A DNA stretch of 64,000 bases from Thalassovita sp. (GCA_002729595.1 PBYL01000192.1:62001-126000); one strand, 5' to 3'; counted from the first letter of the stretch, positions 45,608-53,517 are shown. Numbers and translations: made by a program. The notes: generated from the sequence alone by a model not told the origin.

Positions 45608-47866
45608 ATGAATAAGGGTATTTTTTTTTGTGTGCTATTCCTGATATTCTCTGCGTGTGATTCAGGAAATAAGAGAGAAAAAGAGGAGAATTTAAGCAAA
45701 TATGTAAATCCTTTTATTGGTACAGACGGCCACGGACATACTTATCCGGGAGCATCTTTGCCTTTTGCCATGGTGCAATTAAGTCCAGATAACGGATGGG
45801 AAGGTTGGGATTGGAGTTCTGGTTACCACTATTCAAAACCGCAGATTGTCGGGTTTAGCCATACACATTTAAGCGGAACTGGTATTGGAGATATGCTCGA
45901 TGTTTTGGTAATGCCAACACTCAGAGATGTTGTAAACGATACAACTGGCCAAGGTAGAGGTTTTATGCAAAGTTTCTTGTCTACCTATTCACATGCTAAT
46001 GAGCAGGCATCTCCTGGCTATTACTCAGTTAAATTCGACCAATCAGAAATATTTGCCGAAATGACCAGTACCAAAAGAGCTGGTTTGCATAGCTATACAT
46101 TTCCTAAAGGTGATTCTGCCACGGTGTTGATCGACCTTGCTTGGTCTGTAAACGATGATGAAGCTACAGATTCGTACATGTATGTTGAAGATGATTCATC
46201 AACGGTAGTCGGTTATAGATTTTCTAAAGGTTGGGCTAAAGATCAAAAAGTTTACTTTGCTGCTAAGTTTTCTAGAAAATTTGATCGATTTAAACTTGTT
46301 CGAAATGGGATCTTAAATAGAGGGATTAACGAAGTAAATGCAAAACACAGCACTGGTGCTTTTCACTTTGAAAACACTGAAAAACTACCCATTTTGTTAA
46401 AAATAGGTATATCATCGGTGAGTGAAGAAGCTGCCATCAAAAACCTAGAAAATGAGATTAAGGACTGGGATTTTGAAGCAGTAGTTAAGGAATCTAAAAA
46501 AGTGTGGAATGCTGAATTAGAAAAAATTTACATCCGAACACCAGACATTCAAGTAAAAACCAATTTCTATACGGCATTGTACCATTTGATGCAAGCACCG
46601 AATTTATATAGCGATGTTGATGGAAATTTTCGGGCAGTAAACAATCAGATAGTTAAAGCAGAAGGCTACGATAAGTATTATACTTTTTCACTTTGGGATA
46701 CATTTAGGGCAGCCCATCCCCTATTTACAATTTTTCAGCCCCAAAAAACAGATGATTTTATAGAATCTATGTTGAGTTTTTACGAAAACAATCCTGATTC
46801 TACTTTGCCAGAATGGGCACTTTGGGGAAATGAAACCAATACCATGATCGGTTACCACTCTACGCCAGTAATAGCAGATGCTTGGTTAAAAGGAATTAAT
46901 GATTTTAATGGTTTACTGGCGCTGAGAGCCATGAAAAATACGGCTAATAGCGATGTAGAAGGCTTACCATTTTACAAAGAATTCAAATATATTCCTGCTG
47001 ATAAACAAAAGGAGTCGGTTTCTAAAACACTTGAATATGCATTTGACGATTGGAGCATAGCCAGAATGGCCGAAAACTTTTCGGATACGGCTGCCCAAAG
47101 AATCTTCGATGAGAGAGCACAGTATTATAAGAATGTGTTTGATAAAGGAAGCAATTTTATGCGTCCTAAGCTGGAAGATGGCACTTGGAAAGAGAAAGAA
47201 TCTCTACTTGGTTCAGCAGAAAGTAATGATTACACAGAAGGCAATGCTTGGCAATATACTTGGTATGTTCCACATGATATCGATGGTCTTATAAACTTAA
47301 TGGGTGGAAAAAATGCTTTTGAAAAAAAGTTAGACTCTCTTTTCACCACTACCCCACCAGAAGAGCTAAGCAAAGAAATATCTGATATGTCTGGTTTTAT
47401 CGGGCAATATGTCCATGGAAATGAGCCAAGCCACCACATAGCTTATTTGTACAACTTCGTAGACAAACCTGAAAAAACACAGGAAAGAGTTAGGCAGATA
47501 ATGAAGGAGTTCTATAAGCCATCACCAGAAGGTATTATTGGCAACGAAGATTGCGGACAGATGTCTGCTTGGTACATATTTAGTGCTTTAGGTTTTTATC
47601 CAGTTAATCCAGTTGGAGGAGTTTATGAGTTAGGTTCACCAATTGTTCAATATGCAGAAATTGCTCTTCCCGATGACAAAGCATTCATTATCAGAGCACT
47701 CAATCAATCTGATGAAAATATCTATGTGCAATCTGTAACGCTGAATGGGAAAAAAGTAGAAGGGCATTCGATCACCCATGAGCAAATTATGGAAGGCGGA
47801 GAGCTCATTTTTGAAATGACGAATAGAATTATAAAATCAACTCAAACCCAGACATTATCTAGATAA
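45608..47866 (+). CDS. GH92 alpha-mannosidase, lipoprotein
   Basis: A 752-residue exported glycosidase of family GH92, exo-acting on alpha-mannosides of N-glycans or mannan. A lipoprotein signal (LIFSACDSG, Cys17) is followed by the N-terminal beta-sandwich domain with YVNPFIGTDGHGHTYPGASL and GFSHTHLSGTG. The C-terminal (alpha/alpha)6 domain has YTFSLWDTFRAAHP, the HGNEPSHHIAYLYNF region and NEDCGQMSAWYIFSALGFYP, all GH92 hallmarks. Length is normal. It lies alone, not beside the SusC/SusD pair, and its stop codon lies inside a palindromic terminator. Confidence 0.94.
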   Translation: MNKGIFFCVLFLIFSACDSGNKREKEENLSKYVNPFIGTDGHGHTYPGASLPFAMVQLSPDNGWEGWDWSSGYHYSKPQIVGFSHTHLSGTGIGDMLDVLVMPTLRDVVNDTTGQGRGFMQSFLSTYSHANEQASPGYYSVKFDQSEIFAEMTSTKRAGLHSYTFPKGDSATVLIDLAWSVNDDEATDSYMYVEDDSSTVVGYRFSKGWAKDQKVYFAAKFSRKFDRFKLVRNGILNRGINEVNAKHSTGAFHFENTEKLPILLKIGISSVSEEAAIKNLENEIKDWDFEAVVKESKKVWNAELEKIYIRTPDIQVKTNFYTALYHLMQAPNLYSDVDGNFRAVNNQIVKAEGYDKYYTFSLWDTFRAAHPLFTIFQPQKTDDFIESMLSFYENNPDSTLPEWALWGNETNTMIGYHSTPVIADAWLKGINDFNGLLALRAMKNTANSDVEGLPFYKEFKYIPADKQKESVSKTLEYAFDDWSIARMAENFSDTAAQRIFDERAQYYKNVFDKGSNFMRPKLEDGTWKEKESLLGSAESNDYTEGNAWQYTWYVPHDIDGLINLMGGKNAFEKKLDSLFTTTPPEELSKEISDMSGFIGQYVHGNEPSHHIAYLYNFVDKPEKTQERVRQIMKEFYKPSPEGIIGNEDCGQMSAWYIFSALGFYPVNPVGGVYELGSPIVQYAEIALPDDKAFIIRALNQSDENIYVQSVTLNGKKVEGHSITHEQIMEGGELIFEMTNRIIKSTQTQTLSR

Positions 47867-47877
47867 TGTCTGGGTTT
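47844..47877. terminator. 34-bp perfect palindrome, bidirectional terminator
   Basis: AAACCCAGACATTATCT is followed directly by its exact complement, with no loop bases. The GH92 stop TAA (47864-47866) lies in the right arm. It also lies 8 bp past the stop of the convergent phosphoesterase gene. T tracts are short on both sides. Confidence 0.8.
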
Positions 47878-47885
47878 ATCTATTC

Positions 47886-48740
47886 TTACAAATCAACCTT
47901 ATTAGTGTTTTGTATTCCTCTTGCCAATGGATTGCACTGGTATGTATGTACTTCAGTACCTCCTCTAACTTCTACAATTCTGTAGCCTTTGTATTCCTGC
48001 CCCCAACTACCTCCAAAATGCCCATCAAACAAATAGGTTTTACCACCAGAATACATTGCTTCATGATGGTCGTGATCGTGCCCATGAAAAATACAAGCAA
48101 CATTCTCATATGATTCGAGCATATCTGTAATTTCTTTACAGTCAATACCATTATCCACCCATTTCTTATGGGAGATGTGTAAAAAGACAAATACAGATTT
48201 TTTGCTTTTAAATAATTCGAGTTTCTCTTTTACAAAAGAAGCATCGGCACATAAATACTCTCCTTTCTCATTTGAGGTTGTGCAAAGAATAAATCCACTA
48301 TCCCCTTTTTCGAAACTGTGGTTAAATGGTATTTTAAATACTTCTTTCCATAATTCTTCACTTACCTTGTCGTGGTTTCCCTGTGTGGCATAATAAGGTA
48401 TTTTAAGGCCTTTAAAGTATTCGTTAGCTTCCTTTAGAAATTTGGGCTCATCGTGAATAATATCACCGTTAAACACGCAAAAATCCAAACCCTCATTTTC
48501 AGCTTCTTCGTTTAACCAAGTAACTATATTTCTATAGTACATTTTATAAGCTGTTCCTTTTTCACCAAAATGCCCATCAGATGCAACTGCGAATCGAATT
48601 ACATCAATCTTAGCATCATTGTTCTGTGTAGTTTCAGGTTTGCCAGCAAATACACCCGTTGGAGCTAAAACAGTCGGTACTCCAGCAGCTAAAGCGGCAG
48701 ATTTCTTTACAAAGTTTCTTCTTGAATTATTCTTATTCAT
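47886..48740 (-). CDS. Tat-exported calcineurin-like phosphoesterase
   Basis: A 284-residue metallophosphoesterase. The N-terminus is a Tat signal (SRRNFVKKSAALAAG, Arg7-Arg8) with cleavage near GVFAG. Metal-binding motifs are in order: ASDGHFG, FNGDIIHDEP, ATQGNHDK, LHISHK and GHDHDHHEA. It would hydrolyse phosphate esters in the periplasm; the substrate is unknown. Monocistronic, converging on the GH92 gene. Confidence 0.9.
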   Translation of the reverse strand: MNKNNSRRNFVKKSAALAAGVPTVLAPTGVFAGKPETTQNNDAKIDVIRFAVASDGHFGEKGTAYKMYYRNIVTWLNEEAENEGLDFCVFNGDIIHDEPKFLKEANEYFKGLKIPYYATQGNHDKVSEELWKEVFKIPFNHSFEKGDSGFILCTTSNEKGEYLCADASFVKEKLELFKSKKSVFVFLHISHKKWVDNGIDCKEITDMLESYENVACIFHGHDHDHHEAMYSGGKTYLFDGHFGGSWGQEYKGYRIVEVRGGTEVHTYQCNPLARGIQNTNKVDL

Positions 48741-48897
48741 TATAGCTTTTATGGAAAGTGAAATTTTAAAAGCTCAAAATACTATCTGTAATCGAATGAA
48801 TAAAATCTTGGGTATTAATAAATAAGGAACTTAAACTATTACTTTAAGCAAATACATTTTATTGGGAGAATTATTAGAGTAGATCAAAAGTAAAATT

Positions 48898-48959
48898 TAG
48901 TCATAACCCCATTAAATAAAAATGACTAACACCATTCGGAATTAGTCATAAGTCTTTGA
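48898..48959 (+). repeat. Two half-iterons outside the main array
   Basis: TAGTCATAA occurs at 48898-48906 and again at 48943-48951, 45 bp apart. Each is the first nine bases of the 17-bp iteron, and the copies then diverge (CCCCATTA and GTCTTTGA). An inverted TTAGTCATTT lies between them at 48920-48929. They precede the main iterons by about 700 bp, across the lipoprotein gene. Confidence 0.5.
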
Positions 48960-48995
48960 TTTTAAGAAATTAAATTTTGACCTCTTAAAGTGGTT

Positions 48996-49466
48996 TTACT
49001 TCTCTAATATTTCTACTAAAACCGTCTTGGTATCAGCCGTATCAATTAAGCTAGGGAAAGGAGTAACTGCTTTTAATACAGCCATGTAGCTTTTATCATC
49101 CAAGTCAAAATCTACTGTATCTTGAATCGTGTAGCCTTCTGGATGCCCTTCACTAGAACAATCTCCTATACAAAAGACTAATTCCAATTGCTCATCTGAC
49201 TCATTACTTTTAATCTTGCCATTCACTTTGGCATTGCCTGCCCAAAAACAATTGGCATTTTCTGGACATCGAGAATCTGAAACAGACTGCAAAGTAAACT
49301 CTAATGCTGCATTAGTAGCTTTAGCTATAACTTTGCCACTGGTTTTATATTCCAGTTCAAACTCTTCTCCTATTTTAATTTCAGTCGTATCTGGATTTAC
49401 TTGATCATCTTTACAACCAAAAAATACAAGAAAAATAATTAAAAAGTTAATTGACCTCATTATCAC
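48996..49466 (-). CDS. Cys-rich lipoprotein of unknown function
   Basis: A 156-residue lipoprotein with signal IFLVFFGCKDD (Cys18) and a beta-sandwich-like mature part. The motif DSRCPENANCFWAGNAKV plus a second cysteine pair (FCIGDCSSEGHPEGY) suggests two disulfides. The SRCPxxxxCxWAG pattern recurs in small Bacteroidota lipoproteins of unknown role. ATG at 49466 is used; an ATG two codons later is equivalent. It lies just outside the replication module and probably has no part in it. Confidence 0.75.
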   Translation of the reverse strand: MIMRSINFLIIFLVFFGCKDDQVNPDTTEIKIGEEFELEYKTSGKVIAKATNAALEFTLQSVSDSRCPENANCFWAGNAKVNGKIKSNESDEQLELVFCIGDCSSEGHPEGYTIQDTVDFDLDDKSYMAVLKAVTPFPSLIDTADTKTVLVEILEK

Positions 49467-49515
49467 ATTTTTCTTACTACACGAAACTCTAATTAGATTT
49501 GCTGCACTTACTTTT

Positions 49516-49550
49516 AATTCGGATAAACAAAAAAAATGTTTTTCCGAATT
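49516..49550. repeat. Inverted repeat at the left edge of the origin region
   Basis: AATTCGGATAAACA pairs with TGTTTTTCCGAATT (13 of 14) around seven A residues. It sits about 95 bp before the first iteron. Confidence 0.7.
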
Positions 49551-49611
49551 ATTAATTATATAGATTCTATTATCTATATATATTATATAAAAGAAAATTT
49601 GATCATAAATA

Positions 49612-49852
49612 TCTGTAAATCAGATATATACAACCGACTCTAACTTCACAACTACACCCCTTATTAGTCATAACTACATACTATTTTAGTCACAATTACT
49701 ACTAATTCTAGTCGTAACTAATCCCCTTTTTATTCATAAGTACACCTATCGCTAGTCAAAACTACACCCATTCAAATATTGATATACAGTATTGAGTCTT
49801 CATTATATGCGATTTTAAGAGAGTTGAATATATAACCTTCTGTAAATCAGAT
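49612..49852. repeat. Duplicated TCTGTAAATCAGAT flanking the first iteron block
   Basis: The 14-bp sequence occurs at 49612-49625 and 49839-49852. Each copy is itself palindromic at its ends (TCTG...CAGA). The two copies bracket the six left-most iterons (49643-49769). Confidence 0.75.
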
Positions 49853-50368
49853 TGATACATTAAATTTTGAATAATTCAATAGTTTAGTCACAAGTACACC
49901 CTTTGTAGTCAGAAGTCATAATGACTATGTTTTTTATTAATAGTCATAAGTACACCCATTATAGTTATATGTTAGATTTTCTTGTTTTCAAACTTTAGTC
50001 ATAAGTACACCCTTTATACTGAAACTACTAATTTTAACTTGCAAAAGCTTTAGTCATAACTACATCCCTTTTCATTCATATTAATTTGTTAGGTTCAGTT
50101 TCTTATCTTAAAAAGTGTGTCTGGAGGACTTAGAGCTAGTTTTAGTCATAAGTACACCCTATTGTAGTCATATTGATTTAAACCTACACAGTCATAAGTA
50201 CACCCTTTAGCATATTTTTTCTAAATTTTTTAAAAAATTTGCATAGTCATAAGTACACCCAATAATAGTCAATACTATATCCATATTTAGTCGTAAGTAC
50301 ACCCTTTAATAGTCACAACTACACCTAATAGCAGTCAAAATGAATATATTTTAGTCACAAGTACACCC
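49643..50368 (+). repeat. Array of about 16 iterons, 17 bp each, all one orientation
   Basis: The consensus is TAGTCATAAGTACACCC. Exact copies start at 49941, 49996, 50143 and 50244. One-mismatch copies start at 49885, 50189, 50288 and 50352. Two- to five-mismatch copies start at 49643, 49665, 49687, 49709, 49731, 49753, 50051, 50266 and 50310, with weaker traces at 49906, 50073, 50165, 50332 and 50371. The first six starts are exactly 22 bp apart, as are 50244-50266-50288-50310-50332, and several other gaps are 55 bp (2.5 periods). All copies are on the + strand, upstream of the Rep gene. Confidence 0.95.
49914..49926. repeat. Inverted half-iteron
   Basis: AGTCAT-A-ATGACT, the iteron head facing its own complement, is the only head-to-head arrangement found in the array. 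Inverted half-iterons often serve as Rep dimer sites; here it lies about 540 bp from the HTH gene. Confidence 0.55.
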
Positions 50369-50450
50369 ATTTGTCATAAATAGTGTAAATTTTACCATAT
50401 TTGGAAATATCATTCATTATATTCATATTTATTCAAAATTTAAGCTTGCC

Positions 50451-50657
50451 ATGCCTCACAGGATAAATACAGAGATAGCAAAAGCATTTTTTGAACTACA
50501 AAAAGAATTGCCATTCGTGATTAGGTCATATGGTATGACTAAGTCATATATCGTGAGAGAAACCGGGATACCCAGAACAACTTTTGATCGCAAAATAAAG
50601 GAAAGAAAGTTTACTGCGGATGAAATGATTCGGATTTGTGAGGTAATTAACCGATAA
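50451..50657 (+). CDS. Small HTH protein of the replication module
   Basis: A 68-residue protein with a helix-turn-helix core (MTKSYIVRETGIPRTTFDRK, then a following helix TADEMIRICEVI) like Cro/XRE-type or transposon-type DNA binders. It starts 63 bp after the last iteron trace and ends 12 bp before the Rep gene, so the two share an operon. It probably represses rep or helps at the origin. The role is inferred from position. Confidence 0.65.
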   Translation: MPHRINTEIAKAFFELQKELPFVIRSYGMTKSYIVRETGIPRTTFDRKIKERKFTADEMIRICEVINR

Positions 50658-50669
50658 AAGATTATTGAC

Positions 50670-51659
50670 ATGCAAGAAAAATATATTCACTATCCGGATA
50701 AGCTCCTCAAGATCGAAACCAGGCAACAGGTTAGACAACTTTCTTTGTACGATGAAACAGGAGCACTTGAAAGTAAGAATGCTCTTAAGATTAGTAAGTC
50801 AATAGAACGAGTACTAAACCTAAATGAAAAAGGCGGAAAATACTCTATTGAGTTTCCACCAGAGATAGAGCAAAAAGTACCAGAAAAATACCGAGCAATT
50901 ATTACCAAAGAGCTTAGTGCGAATGAGGTAAGGGTTTTGACTGCTATTGTTAAAATGGCTCAAGAAGCTCGCTTTTTTGGTAAGCTTAAGCATTACGAAG
51001 ATATCGAAAGAGCCTATTTTGTATTTAGTCTATCTGAACTTTACGAAAACAGTGGAGCTAAAAAGATTAATGGCAAATTCAATCCTAAGCAAAGAGAGTT
51101 AATTCGTGAGGCAATACTCAATTTGCATAGAAAAGAGTTTGTAATTCCTCGTGAATATTTAAGCAAAGACAAGAAAACAAGGATTAAAGAAATTTCTATC
51201 TCCCCTCTTGTACAATTACATAAAGTACAACAACTCGAAACGCTTTCGGGTGTAAAAAAAGGAACCTTCTTTAAGATTACTATTGATTCCGTTTTCTTCG
51301 ATTTTACTAAAGAAAATAAGAACACCTATTTCAATTTGCCAGCGAACTTAAACAAACGTTTAAGAGAGATAAATACTGGCAGACCTAACAGTGGAGTAGA
51401 GTTATTTATAAAGTGTCTTTATCAGGCATCGCATTGTGCAAAGGCGAGAACTATTGAATATGGTTACCAACGTCTTTCAGAAATAATGAGACTTGAAAGG
51501 TACAAGGAAAACAACAACCATAGCCGAATTAAAAAGACAATTGAAAAAGCATTTAGCACTGCTATGAAGCTTTCTATTATTAGTGATTGGAAAGAAGACA
51601 TGGGTGCTTACGGTGAAAAAAAATTCATCCTATTCCTTACCGAAACAGATAACAAGTAA
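50670..51659 (+). CDS. rep: Replication initiator, Rep_3-like
   Basis: A 329-residue protein that probably binds the upstream iterons to start replication. The layout fits a two-winged-helix initiator: a first domain around 80-200 (ELSANEVRVLTAIVKMAQEA, then YFVFSLSELYENSGAKKING) and a second around 225-325 (LNKRLREINTGRPNSGVELF, then IEYGYQRLSEIMRLERYKE). A basic C-terminal helix follows. The assignment rests on fold pattern and context, and no database match was run. It follows the HTH gene closely and ends in a strong terminator. Confidence 0.75.
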   Translation: MQEKYIHYPDKLLKIETRQQVRQLSLYDETGALESKNALKISKSIERVLNLNEKGGKYSIEFPPEIEQKVPEKYRAIITKELSANEVRVLTAIVKMAQEARFFGKLKHYEDIERAYFVFSLSELYENSGAKKINGKFNPKQRELIREAILNLHRKEFVIPREYLSKDKKTRIKEISISPLVQLHKVQQLETLSGVKKGTFFKITIDSVFFDFTKENKNTYFNLPANLNKRLREINTGRPNSGVELFIKCLYQASHCAKARTIEYGYQRLSEIMRLERYKENNNHSRIKKTIEKAFSTAMKLSIISDWKEDMGAYGEKKFILFLTETDNK

Positions 51660-51663
51660 AGGT

Positions 51664-51690
51664 GCAGGATTGATTCTCCTGCCTTTTTTT
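51664..51690 (+). terminator. Terminator of the rep transcript
   Basis: GCAGGA pairs with TCCTGC around a 7-nt loop and is followed by C and seven T residues. Confidence 0.9.
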
Positions 51691-51793
51691 GTTTTTTTAC
51701 ATATCCAAAAGAATCATTTTACTCCCCTCTTTTTTTTCTACTTATTCACTTAATACTGATATTATTCGTGTGACATTATAAACATCAATGTTT

Positions 51794-51819
51794 ATTGATA
51801 TTAATCAATTAATATCAAT
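51794..51819. promoter_or_regulatory. Perfect 26-bp palindrome, candidate partition or operator site
   Basis: ATTGATATTAAT-CA-ATTAATATCAAT has 12-bp arms around a CA centre. The right arm, ATTAATATCAAT, recurs at 52208-52219 just before parA. An overlapping ATCAAT...ATTGAT pair lies at 51784-51799. Confidence 0.6.
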
Positions 51820-51927
51820 GTTAATTTGTATTGACTATGTTTATAATGAATATCGAATAATATATAAAAACATTAATATTAAATAGTTTATATGAGAGTG
51901 AATAGTGTAGAAAGTTTAATACCAATT

Positions 51928-51949
51928 AATATTCTTATTAAAGAATATT
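51928..51949. repeat. Perfect 9-bp inverted repeat in the centromere region
   Basis: AATATTCTT-ATTA-AAGAATATT. No T tract follows. It lies between the two ATTAATATCAAT-type palindromes and has a different sequence. Confidence 0.55.
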
Positions 51950-52207
51950 CATCAGAATAAACTTCTAATTAAAGCGATTAAACTATCTAGGATGTATAAT
52001 TAGATATTATTGAAGAAAAAATCCTTTAAATCGCTTAATTATCACCTTTTTATAAGCTTTCATTTAACTATTTGATATCTGTAGTTAACTAATTTAGTTG
52101 GTAATATATTTAATATCAAAAAACATCAGTAAACAACAATGAATTACTATGAATATACATTAATACTTTTTAATATTGTGTATATATTTAATCATCAATA
52201 TAAACTA

Positions 52208-52225
52208 ATTAATATCAATATTAAT
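52208..52225. promoter_or_regulatory. Palindrome adjoining the parA start, candidate operator
   Basis: ATTAATAT-CA-ATATTAAT ends 8 bp before the parA ATG. It shares ATTAATATCAAT and the CA centre with the palindrome at 51794. A protein bound here would block the promoter or ribosome site, as expected for autoregulation by the small partner protein. Confidence 0.6.
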
Positions 52226-52233
52226 CACTTAAC

Positions 52234-52983
52234 ATGGAAATCATTGCTATATCAAATCAGAAAGGAGGAGTAGGTAAAACTACATCGGTGAGTGCTATCA
52301 GTGAAATACTATCGAAGTCAGGAAAAAAAGTAGTAATGATAGATCTTGATCCACAAGCAAACTTATCTAAAGGTCTTGGCATAGAAAAACCAGAATATAC
52401 GATTCAAGGTGTTTTGTTTGATGAGTATGGAATCGAAGAAGCAGTTGAAGCAATAAATGACAATTTGTTACTAATACCTTGTACTAAAGCACTTGCCAAT
52501 TTCGAAATTGAAATGCTCAATGAAATTGGGAGAGAGTATATTCTTAAAAACAAAATAAAAGCATTAGAAGGGCAGTGCGATTATGTTATTTTAGATAGTC
52601 CTCCAAGTTTGGGCTTACTTACGATTAATGCACTTTCGGCAGCAGAGTCTGTGTATGTTCCAATACATGCTCAAAAATATAGTCTAGATGGTCTTCACGA
52701 AGTGCTTGAGACAATCGATAAAGTAAAAGAATTTATAAACCCTGGGTTAAAGTTTAAAGGAGCATATTTTAATCAATACGATCAGCGTAAGCTTTTGACT
52801 AGAGCATTAACAGAAGAGGTAAAAGAAATGGTAGGAGAGGAGATGCTATTAAATACATTTATAAGAGTAAATGTGGCTTTGCAAGAAGCTCCAACTTTAG
52901 GCAAAAGTATATTAGAATACGCACCAGAAAGTAATGGCGCAGTTGACTTTAAAAATCTTACAGATGAAATAATTAGTAGATAA
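52234..52983 (+). CDS. parA: ParA-family partition ATPase (type Ib-like)
   Basis: A 249-residue ATPase that should drive segregation of the replicon on the nucleoid. It starts directly with the deviant Walker motif QKGGVGKTT (residues 9-17), followed by LDPQANLSKGLG and VILDSPPSLG. There is no N-terminal HTH domain, so it belongs to the small type Ib group, where the partner protein and not ParA represses the operon. It is followed 42 bp downstream by the small RHH-like gene. Palindromes upstream fit a type Ib centromere. Similarity to chromosomal Soj proteins is lower in context, since no parB of the large type is present. Confidence 0.92.
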   Translation: MEIIAISNQKGGVGKTTSVSAISEILSKSGKKVVMIDLDPQANLSKGLGIEKPEYTIQGVLFDEYGIEEAVEAINDNLLLIPCTKALANFEIEMLNEIGREYILKNKIKALEGQCDYVILDSPPSLGLLTINALSAAESVYVPIHAQKYSLDGLHEVLETIDKVKEFINPGLKFKGAYFNQYDQRKLLTRALTEEVKEMVGEEMLLNTFIRVNVALQEAPTLGKSILEYAPESNGAVDFKNLTDEIISR

Positions 52984-53025
52984 GTCGGAGTATATTTTTT
53001 AGGAGCAATTAATACTAGTTAAATT

Positions 53026-53445
53026 ATGGAGAAAAAAACCACAGATTTATTCAGAAAAGCAAATACAAGAAGGTCGGAACGCCATCCGCTTGATAACTTT
53101 AAGAAGGACAATAACGAGGAGCAGGAAGAACAAGAAGAAGCAGTAGTCAATACTCCAGTAAGAGAAACGCCAAAAATGAGAGAGCCAGAACCTGAGGTTG
53201 AAGATAAACCAGTAAGGCAGTCATTTTTGCTTGATTACGAAGTGATGGAGAAGATTAAAGATATTGTGTATTATGAGCGCAGAAATGGTAATTTTGAATA
53301 TAGTCAGAAAGATGCGATATCTGATGGAATTAAAGCCTTAATAGATTCAAAAGGTGATGTACCTCAAAGACCAGAAGCAGAAAGAGCGAAAGAAAAACAC
53401 AGAAGCGATAGAATTAAAAAGGCAAAGCGGAAATCTAGATTTTAA
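53026..53445 (+). CDS. Small RHH-like centromere-binding partner of ParA
   Basis: A 139-residue highly charged protein. The N-terminal basic segment (FRKANTRRSERHPLDNF) could contact and stimulate ParA. An acidic linker follows, then residues 63-107 with a ribbon-helix-helix pattern: strand VRQSFLLD, helix YEVMEKIKDIVYYERR, helix SQKDAISDGIKALID. A basic tail (KKAKRKSRF) ends the chain. The position directly after parA is that of the type Ib ParB/ParG-like protein. No sequence family was confirmed; the fold is inferred. Confidence 0.65.
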   Translation: MEKKTTDLFRKANTRRSERHPLDNFKKDNNEEQEEQEEAVVNTPVRETPKMREPEPEVEDKPVRQSFLLDYEVMEKIKDIVYYERRNGNFEYSQKDAISDGIKALIDSKGDVPQRPEAERAKEKHRSDRIKKAKRKSRF

Positions 53446-53517
53446 TTGAGTACATGTTGTTATAAAATCAAAAAAATACCTATTATTGAATAGCTAACTT
53501 ATCTGAACCGACATTTT

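Larger units (their letters stand above)
49467..50450. other. Candidate iteron-type replication origin (oriV)
   Basis: Nearly 1 kb without genes, directly upstream of the HTH and Rep genes and packed with iterons. It also holds an imperfect 14-bp inverted repeat (49516-49550), a very AT-rich segment around 49550-49620 that could melt first, and a duplicated TCTGTAAATCAGAT. Rep binding to iterons followed by opening of an AT-rich segment is the known mechanism for such plasmids. Assignment as an origin is inference from layout; no DnaA-box cluster was seen. Confidence 0.75.
51691..52233. other. AT-rich palindrome region between rep and parA
   Basis: About 540 bp, extremely AT-rich, with no gene. 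It holds several palindromes (listed separately) and an imperfect pair of AATTAAAGCGATT (51968-51980) and AATCGCTTAATT (52029-52040). Type Ib partition systems keep their centromere and parA promoter here, so this is the best candidate for both. Confidence 0.6.

Noticed and set aside
49643-50368. Iteron array considered as a CRISPR array
   Set aside because: Repeats are only 17 bp, mutually divergent, and the intervals are 5 bp or irregular and not unique 30-40-bp spacers. No cas gene is present.
49467-52233. Chromosomal dnaA-type origin
   Set aside because: No dnaA gene, no cluster of TTATCCACA boxes and no rpmH/gidA-type neighbours; the iteron-Rep layout explains the region.
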